From Candidatus Omnitrophota bacterium (GTDB lineage Bacteria; Omnitrophota; Omnitrophia; Omnitrophales; Aquincolibacteriaceae): a stretch of 64,000 nt of DNA. The stretch spans positions 62,001-126,000 of the forward strand of contig JACKFM010000001.1 of NCBI GenBank assembly GCA_020632475.1, written 5' to 3'. Of this stretch, positions 30,083-38,078 are shown one piece after another. Under the pieces are notes generated by a model, which saw only the letters and a list, made by a program, of their open reading frames with translations, was not told where the DNA came from and searched no databases. Made by a program: the position numbers and the translations under genes. How positions within the stretch are numbered: position 1 is the stretch's first letter; each line of letters begins with the position of its first letter.

Positions 30083-30697
30083 ATGTCTTTGCTCAATCTA
30101 ACAGGAATCATTCTCGGAAGCGCGTGGGCCTCCGGGGTTAATCTTTATTTGACGGCCGCAGGTCTTGGTCTGGCACACCGTCTGGGCTGGCTGGTATTGC
30201 CGGGGGACCTTCAGATTCTGGCGAACCCCTTAGTCATTACGGCGGCGATAATTTTGTATGTGATCGAATTTGTGGCGGATAAGATCCCTTATGTGGATTC
30301 AGCCTGGGATGCGGTGCACACAGCAATTCGGCCCGTGGGAGGGGCGCTTCTGGCTTATTGGGCAACTTCAGAGGCAGCCCCTGTGATTCAGGCTGTGACG
30401 GCACTTGCGGGCGGAACTCTGGCTTTTGATTCACACATGACCAAAGCGGGTGCTCGTGCCGCGATTAATACTTCTCCTGAACCTGTGACTAATTCCGTAG
30501 CTAGTTTGAGTGAGGATGCGCTTGTGGTAGGATCGCTGTGGCTGATGGCGAAGCATCCGTGGGTGATGCTGATCCTAGTGGCGGTTTTCATCAGCTTTTC
30601 AATCTGGTTATTACCGAAGATTTTTCATTTTTTTGGTAGAATATTCAGGTTTTTATTGGGGCAACGTCCCGGTGTTGTTCAACATCATGAGGTTTAA
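30083..30697 (+). CDS. DUF4126 membrane protein
   Basis: 204 residues with several hydrophobic helices. Typical DUF4126 features: WASGVNLYLTAAGLGLAHR near the start, YVIEFVADKIPYVDSAWDAV around residues 55-75, IRPVGGALLAY, and a final hydrophobic stretch (MLILVAVFISFSIWLLPKI). The family has no known function; it may be a small transporter or scaffold of the inner membrane. It lies 54 bp after the GGDEF-EAL gene and ends just before a small zinc-ribbon gene. Confidence 0.85.
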   Translation: MSLLNLTGIILGSAWASGVNLYLTAAGLGLAHRLGWLVLPGDLQILANPLVITAAIILYVIEFVADKIPYVDSAWDAVHTAIRPVGGALLAYWATSEAAPVIQAVTALAGGTLAFDSHMTKAGARAAINTSPEPVTNSVASLSEDALVVGSLWLMAKHPWVMLILVAVFISFSIWLLPKIFHFFGRIFRFLLGQRPGVVQHHEV

Positions 30698-30707
30698 AAA
30701 TAACGAT

Positions 30708-31253
30708 ATGAAAAAGAAAGCCAAAACAAAGAAAACAGTAAAAAAAACAAAAACCGCAGCCGCCAAACAAAAAGCTGTTTCTCAATCCGAGCTCCCGGAA
30801 CTGATTGCTGTGCTGACGCGTATTGCCGAGCGGTTGGAAAACCTTGAATCAAAGATGACCACCGTACTTCAGCAGACAGCCGTGCGGCCTCTGCAGCAGC
30901 AGGTCCAGGCGCCCCAACCGCAACAGGTATCAAATCAGCAACCCAGCCATAAAAGCCACGGTCACCATCATCACCGCCAGCTTTATAAAACGGTATGTGC
31001 CGATTGTTCCAAAGAATGTGAAGTTCCCTTTAAACCTACCGGTGAAAGGCCGATTTATTGTAAGGAGTGTTTTAGCAAACGGAAATCTTCAAAAAAACAA
31101 CCGGTGACCCAACCCCATCACAAGACCTCTCCGATGCACGAACGTCAAATCAAGGTCATTCCTAAAGGTTTAGGCCGGGTGACCATTTCAGAAATGGTAC
31201 CCGTGTCCGGGACAAAATCAAAGCCGGCTAAGAAATCCAGACGCCGCCGTTAG
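30708..31253 (+). CDS. Small basic protein with CxxC zinc ribbon
   Basis: About 181 residues from the ATG at 30708 (an ATG at 30687, within DUF4126, is also possible). The first 25 residues are Lys/Ala/Thr-rich (KKKAKTKKTVKKTKTAAAK), followed by a short coiled coil (LIAVLTRIAERLENLESKM), a Gln/Pro/His-rich linker, and a zinc ribbon with VCADC and YCKEC separated by the basic VPFKPTGERP. The C-terminus is again strongly basic (KKSRRRR). Both tails suggest nucleic-acid binding, the ribbon a metal site. Similar CxxC-x-CxxC proteins are known from uncultured phyla, without a proven role. Confidence 0.75.
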   Translation: MKKKAKTKKTVKKTKTAAAKQKAVSQSELPELIAVLTRIAERLENLESKMTTVLQQTAVRPLQQQVQAPQPQQVSNQQPSHKSHGHHHHRQLYKTVCADCSKECEVPFKPTGERPIYCKECFSKRKSSKKQPVTQPHHKTSPMHERQIKVIPKGLGRVTISEMVPVSGTKSKPAKKSRRRR

Positions 31254-31329
31254 AATCCTTTTAAAGCCAATCAAATCTTCAGTGCTTTGAGCCGATATAT
31301 ACAGGTGCAAAAGGGGTGTATATCTACAG

Positions 31330-32196
31330 ATGAAAAAGCAATTATTGGGGGCTCTGATTCTTTTGATTTGGCTGGCTTTTTTTGCAGTTTTTCCGGGAGG
31401 CAATACCGTGACACTTCTGGAACCGCCGTTTGCCGGTCCGGTTTTGTTGGCGGCGGAGCTTTCACAGCCGCAGGCGCGAACGGCACCTGTACCACGCCGT
31501 CAGGTCTATGATCTGTCTCGTGTTGATTTTACCGGTAAAACCGAGGCGGCCGATGATCATCTCAATATGACACTTGGAAGCGCTTTGGCCAAGGCCATGG
31601 ATGCAGCCGGCAATGTGGCCAAAACCGCGGGCCAAAGCGTAGGCAATTACATTCAAACCAAACAATTTGAAAAAAGACAGCAGGAAGTCCTGGAAATGTT
31701 TTACCGCAATTACCTTTCCTATGAATCCTCTTATACGCTTTCACCCAAACAACAGGATGAACTGCTGCGTCGCGTCGAGGATATTTATATTCAAGAGTCT
31801 CTTAGCGAATCTCCGCAGGTTGACCTAATCGATTTCACCGACATGCGGCAGGCGGTCAAAAAAGTCTATGCCGATATGATGAAAGGGGATGCCCGGGACG
31901 GAACCTTTAAAACGTATTATTTGAGCGGGCAAGTAGAAAGTACGGTGAATTATGAGAACGGTGAATTAGAGGGAACCGCCGTTTTTAACGCCCAGGACGG
32001 AAGTCTTCTTTATATCGATACCTATCACAAGGGCTTCCGTCTGAACCGTAAAAAATATGATGCAGAGGGGAAACTGGAATTTTCTCAGGACTATCCGAGT
32101 CCATATGACACTGCAATCGAAAGCGTTTCATCACAATCCGAAGACAATCAAAACATCGCTTTAGAGAATCTAAAGAATGATAACTTGGGTTCTTGA
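31330..32196 (+). CDS. Membrane-anchored MORN-like repeat protein
   Basis: 288 residues. It starts with a signal peptide or anchor (MKKQLLGALILLIWLAFFAV), then a low-complexity region, a helical part with SGALAKAMDAAGN-like sequence, and near the C-terminus MORN-type variant repeats: GTFKTYYLSGQVESTVNYEN, GELEGTAVFNAQDGSLLYID, then KKYDAEGKLEF. Such repeats are common in surface or periplasmic proteins. The upstream gap (31254-31329) holds a hairpin, ATATACA/TGTATAT, whose loop contains the likely ribosome-binding site AAGGGG, so translation could be controlled there. It is convergent with the SLC13 gene, only 9 bp apart. Confidence 0.7.
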   Translation: MKKQLLGALILLIWLAFFAVFPGGNTVTLLEPPFAGPVLLAAELSQPQARTAPVPRRQVYDLSRVDFTGKTEAADDHLNMTLGSALAKAMDAAGNVAKTAGQSVGNYIQTKQFEKRQQEVLEMFYRNYLSYESSYTLSPKQQDELLRRVEDIYIQESLSESPQVDLIDFTDMRQAVKKVYADMMKGDARDGTFKTYYLSGQVESTVNYENGELEGTAVFNAQDGSLLYIDTYHKGFRLNRKKYDAEGKLEFSQDYPSPYDTAIESVSSQSEDNQNIALENLKNDNLGS

Positions 32197-32205
32197 TTTT
32201 CTGAT

Positions 32206-33999
32206 TTAAAACGGCCAGGCAAGGTGAATGCTTGTGATGGCCACAATGCCCATTAATAGATCCAGCGGAAGCCCCACCTTTACATAATCAGAAAATTTGT
32301 AGCCCCCGGGTCCCTGTACGATTAAATGGGTCTGATAACCGAGCGGGCTGGCGTAACCGTTTGAGGCGGCAATCGTCATCGCCACGATAAAGGGCCTGGC
32401 ATCCACTCCCAGATGCGAAGCGGTTGCCAGTGTGATCGGAAACAGAAGCGCTACGGCCGCATTGTTGGTTAGAAATTCGGTGACTAACACCGTGCTGAAA
32501 TAGACCAGAATCAGGATTGCGGTTGGATTTAGGAATGCCGAAGTGTGGTGGAAATAGCCGGCAATGGCTTCTGCCACACCGCTTGTTTGCAACGCCTTGC
32601 TTAAGCCGATGCTGAAGGCGATGGTAAAGAGAACATCCCAGCGGAAAGATTGCTTCAATTCACGCCCGTTAATACACCCGGTTAAGATTAAAAGAATAAC
32701 CGCCGCCATGGCGCATTGAAGGAGATTGATTTTTAAAAAGAATTCCTGAGATGTGAATTCTCCCAAAGCGGCGGCAAGAATCATCATGAAGGTAATACTC
32801 AGCGTGAGTATGGCTTTTTGAGGTGACGTGGACGGTTTATCGCCCCGGTAAGAAACCAAATAAAAATCCTGGGAGTCTTTCCATTGATCGATAAAATTCT
32901 CGTCAGTAAAAAGCAATAGAGTATCACCGGCTTTGAGCGTAATGCTGCCGACTTTATCCAGAATGCGTTGTCCATTGCGATGAACGGCAACCACTCCGGC
33001 TCCATAATGTTTTCGAAAATCGCTTTCTTTAATGGTTTTGCCGACAGCCGGAGAGTTTGTCGACACAACCGCTTCGACAAAGTGTGTTTGCATTTGGGCA
33101 AAATCCTGTTCAAACATCTCATGCGCGGCCGGAACAAGACCGGGAATTTGCTGCAGTGTCAGTACGGCCGAGGGGATTCCTACAAAAACCAGGCGGTCAT
33201 CCTCCTTGAGCTCGATCCTTGCCGAAACCGGACCGATGGATTTTCCGGCCCGTTCGATATCCAGCAGATAGAGTCCGGGCAAATTTCTTAGTCCGGCTTC
33301 GCGGATCGTTTTGCCTGCAAGAGATGACTTCTGTGCCACTTTCATTTCAATGACATATTCTTTTGGATTTTTTTCGACCTGCGATTGCATATCCAGCCGT
33401 GCGGGCAGAAAATTTTTTCCGATAAATGCCATATAAAGCATACCGGCCACAGCGCAGGGAAGACCTGCTTTTGAAAGTTCAAAGAGAGAATATCCGGGAA
33501 GATGATTTTCAATTAAAAGACCATGAACCAGCAGATTCGTTGATGTGCCCATAAGCGTGCAAATGCCGCCGAAAATGGTCGCATAGGAGAGAGGAATTAA
33601 AAATTTTGAAGCGGGTAACTGAATCCGTTCAGCCCAGCGTTTAATGACAGGAGTAAAAATCACCACGATCGGTGTATTGTTGATAAAAGCCGACAGAACG
33701 GTCAGAGGGGCCATCATTTTGAGCATTAGCCACGAAAGGCCTCCGCGCCGTGTTGTGCCGAGATAGCGGGCTGCAATGAAATCGAGATTGCCGGATCTTT
33801 TCAGACTTTCGCTGACAATAAATAAAAGAGCTACCGTGATAACGCCGGGGTTGGCAAAGCCGCTTAAGGCTTCTTGCGGGCTGAGAACACCGCATAGCGT
33901 CAGGATTGCAATAGCGGTAAACATCGCAAAATCGGCACTGGCCAGATTTAAGATCAGTACCGTAAAAATACAAAAAAGAAGTAGAAGTGTTAAAGTCAT
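32206..33999 (-). CDS. SLC13-family transporter with two TrkA-C (RCK_C) domains
   Basis: 597 residues. Two membrane halves (about 1-200 and 395-597) of the divalent anion:sodium symporter type, with the substrate-loop motifs SAFINNTPIVVIFTP and GTSTNLLV in the first half and TEFLTNNAAVALLFPI and SPLGYQTHLIVQGPGGY in the second. Between them lie two RCK_C domains (about 215-300 and 305-390), which bind small cytoplasmic ligands. Relatives carry sulfate, dicarboxylates or unknown anions; the substrate cannot be read from the sequence. It is the only minus-strand gene between 1 and 46 kb. Confidence 0.9.
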   Translation of the reverse strand: MTLTLLLLFCIFTVLILNLASADFAMFTAIAILTLCGVLSPQEALSGFANPGVITVALLFIVSESLKRSGNLDFIAARYLGTTRRGGLSWLMLKMMAPLTVLSAFINNTPIVVIFTPVIKRWAERIQLPASKFLIPLSYATIFGGICTLMGTSTNLLVHGLLIENHLPGYSLFELSKAGLPCAVAGMLYMAFIGKNFLPARLDMQSQVEKNPKEYVIEMKVAQKSSLAGKTIREAGLRNLPGLYLLDIERAGKSIGPVSARIELKEDDRLVFVGIPSAVLTLQQIPGLVPAAHEMFEQDFAQMQTHFVEAVVSTNSPAVGKTIKESDFRKHYGAGVVAVHRNGQRILDKVGSITLKAGDTLLLFTDENFIDQWKDSQDFYLVSYRGDKPSTSPQKAILTLSITFMMILAAALGEFTSQEFFLKINLLQCAMAAVILLILTGCINGRELKQSFRWDVLFTIAFSIGLSKALQTSGVAEAIAGYFHHTSAFLNPTAILILVYFSTVLVTEFLTNNAAVALLFPITLATASHLGVDARPFIVAMTIAASNGYASPLGYQTHLIVQGPGGYKFSDYVKVGLPLDLLMGIVAITSIHLAWPF

Positions 34000-34026
34000 C
34001 GTCTTATAGGGTCATTTTGAACGGTA

Positions 34027-34035
34027 ATTATAGCA
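34027..34035 (-). promoter_or_regulatory. Extended -10 element for the SLC13 gene
   Basis: On the minus strand the sequence reads TGCTATAAT, an ideal extended -10 (TGnTATAAT), about 28 bp before the ATG at 33999. No good -35 is seen, as is allowed for this promoter type. A 12-bp palindrome, TAGCTTAAGCTA (34059-34070), lies just upstream and could be an operator. Confidence 0.5.
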
Positions 34036-34146
34036 TATAATTTGAAATTTATGATATTTAGCTTAAGCTATTTAAATATAATGACTTAGATTATTATTTG
34101 AGCCTGCTTTTTTAGTGTGATACGTTTTCCTTCAGAGCAAAAAAGG

Positions 34147-34201
34147 TTGACATCAGAATTTTTCTTATTAAGATTTAATCCTATTAATATTAAATCTTAA
34201 T
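34147..34201 (+). promoter_or_regulatory. hemP promoter with overlapping 13-bp palindromic operator
   Basis: TTGACA at 34147-34152, a 16-nt spacer, and TAAGAT at 34169-34174 form a good promoter. The -10 element lies inside a perfect 13-bp inverted repeat: ATTAAGATTTAAT (34167-34179) and ATTAAATCTTAAT (34189-34201), with a 9-nt centre. A repressor bound there would block RNA polymerase. The sequence does not match the classical Fur box, but its place before hemP suggests iron or haem control. Confidence 0.6.
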
Positions 34202-34233
34202 TTTTAATTATCGAGGCAGAAGTATTTTCGGCA

Positions 34234-34407
34234 ATGATGATTCATGAATCAAAAAAACTAAGTAAGATCGTTAAGCCGACACCAAAACCGATAGTTGTGT
34301 CTTCTAAAGAGCTTTTTAAGGGAAACCGCGAAATTATGATTGAGCATCTTAATCAGTATTACCGCCTGCAGATTACCAAGGCAGGTAAACTCATTTTAAA
34401 TAAGTAA
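34234..34407 (+). CDS. hemP: HemP-family hemin uptake protein (57 codons)
   Basis: A 57-residue protein. The HemP pattern is clear: VVSSKELFKGNREIMIEHLN, then YYRLQITKAGKLILNK at the C-terminus, matching the family's 'S-x-x-L...G...I-x-H...Y-x-L-R-x-T-x-x-G-K-L-I-L-x-K'. HemP (Pfam family of the same name) is found with iron- and haem-uptake genes; its exact role is not known. Two ATGs (34234 and 34237) are possible. It is preceded by a promoter with an overlapping palindrome and followed 139 bp later by a porin, not by the usual TonB-dependent haem receptor. Confidence 0.85.
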   Translation: MMIHESKKLSKIVKPTPKPIVVSSKELFKGNREIMIEHLNQYYRLQITKAGKLILNK

Positions 34408-34545
34408 CCACCGTAGCCAGGGAAAGAACGAGTTCGAGCCGCTTTTCACACCGAAGAGTACGTATCTCCGAAGTACCCAGCCAATCAGCTTAAATTTTCA
34501 GAATTGAATTTTTTGAATCTGAAGAAAAATGGGAGAAGGAGAGCT

Positions 34546-35913
34546 ATGCGTAGAATACATCTTGTAACATTATTGGTAATTTTAGGTTTCTGTTTGCAGC
34601 AGACGCTTTGGGCAGCTGAAGTGACAAATGCTGATATTACCAAGCTGATGACCGAAATGCAGAAAATGCGCAACGATTATGAAACGCAGATTGCGGATTT
34701 GCGTGCTGAATTAAAAGATTTGAAAAATCAGCAAGATCAGCAGGTGTCACAGCCGGTAGAGCAGGCTGAAGGCAAAGGGGTTGATGTTGAATATGTCGGA
34801 CGCCGGCAGGGACCGTTTGAAAAGGGCGGGCTTGTAGCCGACACCCATTCGGGATTCGGCAAGGTCAGCGTCGGTGGTTATGCGGATATCGAACTTGAGA
34901 ATTTTCAGAATAACAATTCCACCTTTGATCAGCACCGTTTTGTTTTAAATATCGGGGCAGAAGTAGGCGAACGCCTTAGATTCTATTCCGAGTATGAAAT
35001 TGAACACGGAGGTCCCAATGCTGCCGGCGGAGACGGCGAAGCCAAAGTCGAACAGGCCTGGATGGATTTCCTCATTAATGATGCCGTGAATCTGCGCGCC
35101 GGAGCTCTGTTGGTTCCGTTTGGGCGTTACAACTTGTATCACGACTCAGATCTTCAGGATTTGACCGACAGGCCGCTTGTGGCCCGTGATGTGATTCCGA
35201 CCACATGGACGGAATCAGGGGCCGGATTTTACGGTGAGTTTAATCCTGCAATCGGAAACTTTGAAGATCTTGAAGTGGCTTATCAGTTTTATTTTATTAA
35301 CGGACTTTCAACCGGCTTTTCGGACACAGGGCTGGGCGGTGCGAGGGGCAGTCTTGAGTCCGACAATAATAATAACAAGGCGCTTGTCGGAAGACTTGTT
35401 TTCAGTCCGGCACTGGGTCAGGAACTTGGAATCAGCGGTTATGCCGGTGAGGCCAGCAGTGAAGGGGACGATATCTACGGCATCGGCGTCGATTTTCTGA
35501 GTGCTTGGGGGCCGTGGGAGTTTTTAGGGGAGTGGGCCTATTTTTCAACCGAAGAGTCAGATGCCGGAGTTTTGGGCGGTACCGGAGAAATTCCGGATTT
35601 CTTTCAAGGAGCCTATCTGCAGGCCAACTATCATTTCTGGTTTGATTTTCTGAATGATACGTTTCTCGGATCAACTTTTGAAAATCCGACCTTTACATTG
35701 GTCGGCCGTTTTGACTGGGCGCGTATCGGCGATGATTTTGATGTGGCCACGACCAAAGATAATGAAGAGTGGCGCTGGACGCTTGGGATTAATTACCGGC
35801 CTGTTGAAAGCTGGGTTTTGAAACTGGAATATGAAAATAATTTTTCAAGACGTGAAACACTTGAGCGCGGCAATGATGAAGGTTTTATTGCATCAATCGC
35901 TATGGGGTTTTAA
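34546..35913 (+). CDS. Outer-membrane porin with N-terminal coiled coil
   Basis: About 455 residues. A Sec signal peptide (MRRIHLVTLLVILGFCLQQ, cleavage near LWAAEV), then a coiled coil (ITKLMTEMQKMRNDYETQI and so on, about 22-55), then a beta-barrel part rich in alternating aromatic strands (VGGYADIELENF, RFVLNIGAEVGERLRFYSEY, FYGEFNPAIGNF) ending with the C-terminal phenylalanine of SIAMGF, the beta-barrel assembly signal. It resembles phosphate-selective/OprP-like porins. The start was set by AAGGAG at 34536-34541 just before the ATG at 34546; the frame extends to a TTG at 34504 that would spoil the signal peptide. It overlaps the next gene by one base. Confidence 0.88.
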   Translation: MRRIHLVTLLVILGFCLQQTLWAAEVTNADITKLMTEMQKMRNDYETQIADLRAELKDLKNQQDQQVSQPVEQAEGKGVDVEYVGRRQGPFEKGGLVADTHSGFGKVSVGGYADIELENFQNNNSTFDQHRFVLNIGAEVGERLRFYSEYEIEHGGPNAAGGDGEAKVEQAWMDFLINDAVNLRAGALLVPFGRYNLYHDSDLQDLTDRPLVARDVIPTTWTESGAGFYGEFNPAIGNFEDLEVAYQFYFINGLSTGFSDTGLGGARGSLESDNNNNKALVGRLVFSPALGQELGISGYAGEASSEGDDIYGIGVDFLSAWGPWEFLGEWAYFSTEESDAGVLGGTGEIPDFFQGAYLQANYHFWFDFLNDTFLGSTFENPTFTLVGRFDWARIGDDFDVATTKDNEEWRWTLGINYRPVESWVLKLEYENNFSRRETLERGNDEGFIASIAMGF

Positions 35914-36419
35914 TGACGGATTTGATGATTGAAAAAAAACGACTGTCCGATGGGGACAAACCTTTTATCTGGAGCGGCCTGTCTGTTTTGCCTCAAAGCG
36001 CGAAGCTTTTTATCAGTCTTTTGCTTTGCGTTGCAGGGCTTTGTTACCTGATATTACTCGTCAGTATCTGGAATGATACCGGCCTGCGGATGAGCGTGAT
36101 TACCGAGGCCTATGCGGATATGGATTCGATCGAACTGGTAGAACATTCGTTTAAATATATGTTTTGGTTCTTTGGAATTTTTGGACTTACCGGTGCGATT
36201 TTTCTTCTTAGTACCGTTAAGGAAAAAATTAAAATCGTATTTTCGGTTTCAGTCCCGCTGTTCATTGTCTTGGACATCGCCTCAGCCTGGCTGATTTCCA
36301 AGCGCGCATTTTTTTCCGGGATTCTTGGCGTATCCGGGTTTTTCTTGGCAGGCTCCTTTTTGGTCATGTTTGTCTTCATCCAGTACGATCTCTGGTTGAA
36401 GAGCCGCAAGGAAAGTTAA
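35913..36419 (+). CDS. Membrane protein of the hemP-apbE operon, unrecognised
   Basis: 168 residues with four hydrophobic segments (about 28-50, 84-100, 108-124 and 130-160). I recognise no family motif; no cysteine pairs or haem motifs stand out. Its ATG overlaps the porin stop (TAATG) and it ends 1 bp before the FMN-binding gene, so it is translated as part of the same operon. A role as a membrane partner of the flavoprotein is inferred from context only. Confidence 0.7.
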   Translation: MTDLMIEKKRLSDGDKPFIWSGLSVLPQSAKLFISLLLCVAGLCYLILLVSIWNDTGLRMSVITEAYADMDSIELVEHSFKYMFWFFGIFGLTGAIFLLSTVKEKIKIVFSVSVPLFIVLDIASAWLISKRAFFSGILGVSGFFLAGSFLVMFVFIQYDLWLKSRKES

Positions 36420-36420
36420 G

Positions 36421-37056
36421 ATGGCTGCGGTGAAACGGAGCCTTTTTGCCGCTGCCGGTCTGATGACCTTTCTATTTTTCACGCCGTTTCAGTTTTTTAA
36501 CCATGTCTTTTTCCGTTATATCCTTCGGCAGAATGTGTCCGCAGTTTTTGATATACCATCCATTTATGCGCAGATTTTATCTTCAGTCGAAGAGGCCCTG
36601 CGCGTTTTTATGCCTGATGCGGTTTCATTTGTGACCGAAGATCACCGGTTAAGCGTTTCGCAGTTTGAAATCATTCAGAATGAAGCCGAGGTAAGTCTGG
36701 ATCCGGAGCTGGATCGCGAGTTTCGTTTTATCGCCGGTAAAAATAATTCTGGAGAAATTATCGGATATGCAGCACAGGATCATGTGCGCGGTAAGTGGGG
36801 GCTGATTCACTACATGATTGCTTTTGATCTCAGCGGAAGGGTTAAAGATGTCATGGTGCTGGAATATCAGGAAAAGCGCGGCAGGCCGGTCGCCAAACGC
36901 AGATTCCTTAGACAATTTATCGGCAAGAATACCGGTCACGACATTCGTCTGATGAAAGACATCCGGGGCATTACGGGGGCTTCCATTTCATCCAACGGAA
37001 TGACTAACGGGATAAGGAAAATGGTGCATGTTTTCAAGCTTTTCTACGGAAAATAA
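36421..37056 (+). CDS. FMN-binding domain protein (RnfG/NqrC-like)
   Basis: 211 residues: an N-terminal membrane anchor (about 7-30), then a periplasmic FMN-binding domain. The flavinylation site is visible near the C-terminus, DIRGITGASISS (residues 180-191), matching the D-x-x-[ST]-G-A-[ST] pattern; S188 (or T185) is the likely FMN acceptor. The domain also shows GYAAQDHVRGKWGLIHYMI, as in RnfG/NqrC-type proteins. The ApbE gene, which attaches FMN to such sites, overlaps its 3' end by 29 nt, which strongly supports covalent flavinylation. It should carry electrons on the outer side of the inner membrane. It lies in one operon with hemP and a porin. Confidence 0.88.
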   Translation: MAAVKRSLFAAAGLMTFLFFTPFQFFNHVFFRYILRQNVSAVFDIPSIYAQILSSVEEALRVFMPDAVSFVTEDHRLSVSQFEIIQNEAEVSLDPELDREFRFIAGKNNSGEIIGYAAQDHVRGKWGLIHYMIAFDLSGRVKDVMVLEYQEKRGRPVAKRRFLRQFIGKNTGHDIRLMKDIRGITGASISSNGMTNGIRKMVHVFKLFYGK

Positions 37057-37966
37057 AACCGGCGGCATTTTGCGGCGTGCGCGTTACCTGATGGGCTGTC
37101 TGGTACAGATGGATGTTTCGTGTGAAGATGGGCAAAAGGGTGATGAGGCGCTTGAAGCCGCTTTTACCGAGATCAAAAGGATAGAGCAGCAGCTAAGCCG
37201 GTTTTTACCGGAAAGTGAAGTGTCACAAATGAATGCCCATGCTGTTGAGAAACCTGTCCGGGTTTCATCCGAGGTTTTCGTATTAATTCAAAAAGCGATC
37301 ATCTTTTCAGAGCTGACCCGGGGAGCTTTTGATGTGACCAGCGGCGGTTTGACGAAGATGTGGCAGAATGCCGCTAAAGAGGGGAAGATTCCGGACAAAG
37401 AAGAAATAAGATGTGTCCTTGAGGCCACGGGTTCGCGGTTTTTACAACTGGATGCATTCAAAGAGACGGTGACTTTTACAAGACCGGGCCTAAGCATGGA
37501 TTTTGGGGCTATGGGAAAAGGGTATGCGGTGGACCGGGCGGTACAGATTCTTAAAGGTCATGGGATAAACGAGGCGTTAGTGACTACGGGCAGTACCTTA
37601 TATTGTTTGGGTGACGGATCCAAGTCGTTTGGAATCGTTCACCCTCTCAAAACCGATCAATTCATGACCGCGGTGCCGGTTCAAAATCAGGCACTTTCAA
37701 CTTCAGCGGCTTATGAACGGTTTTTACGGATTAACGGAAAAAAGTACGGGCATATTCTGAATCCACGGACAGGAATACCGGTACAAGGTCCTTTGAGGAG
37801 TGTCAGTATTCTTTCGGATTCGGCCATGGAGAGTGATGTGCTCTCGACGGCTTGTTATGTGCTAGGGCCCTCAAAAGCAGCTGCTGTATTAGCCTTTTTT
37901 CCGCAGGCGCGCGCTCTTTTAGCGTTGAATCATTTTTGGAATAAGCTTCGCATTCAAGCGTTTTAA
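37028..37966 (+). CDS. apbE: FAD:protein FMN transferase ApbE
   Basis: 312 residues. It uses FAD to attach FMN to a Ser/Thr of periplasmic flavoproteins. Motifs: GAFDVTSGGLTKMW (about residues 99-112), MDFGAMGKGYAVDRA (about 158-172) and GHILNPRTGIPV (about 240-251), with metal-binding D and T in DSAMESDVLSTACYVLG. The STSAAYERF strand is a usual ATSG-YERF variant. The N-terminus begins inside the preceding gene; no lipoprotein or long signal peptide is seen, which is unusual for a periplasmic ApbE, although a start further downstream (MGCLVQMDVS, with a cysteine) may be considered. Substrate: most likely the FMN-binding protein directly upstream. Confidence 0.92.
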   Translation: MFSSFSTENKTGGILRRARYLMGCLVQMDVSCEDGQKGDEALEAAFTEIKRIEQQLSRFLPESEVSQMNAHAVEKPVRVSSEVFVLIQKAIIFSELTRGAFDVTSGGLTKMWQNAAKEGKIPDKEEIRCVLEATGSRFLQLDAFKETVTFTRPGLSMDFGAMGKGYAVDRAVQILKGHGINEALVTTGSTLYCLGDGSKSFGIVHPLKTDQFMTAVPVQNQALSTSAAYERFLRINGKKYGHILNPRTGIPVQGPLRSVSILSDSAMESDVLSTACYVLGPSKAAAVLAFFPQARALLALNHFWNKLRIQAF

Positions 37967-37999
37967 ATTTCCTTCCGACGGGTGATATCCCTAAAAGCA

Positions 38000-38029
38000 T
38001 TGCAGGATATAGCCAAAGAGGGGTATAAT
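38000..38029 (+). promoter_or_regulatory. Promoter upstream of the GT39-type glycosyltransferase
   Basis: TTGCAG at 38000-38005, an 18-nt spacer and a perfect TATAAT at 38024-38029, about 50 bp before the GTG start at 38079. Confidence 0.5.
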
Positions 38030-38078
38030 GCCCAAATTTTATCCACTCTAACCACCAATCCAAGATAGGATCTATAGT

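Noticed and set aside
34167..34201. Palindrome taken as a rho-independent terminator because T's follow
   Set aside because: The stem is nearly all A/T and lies over a promoter in front of hemP; an operator fits better.
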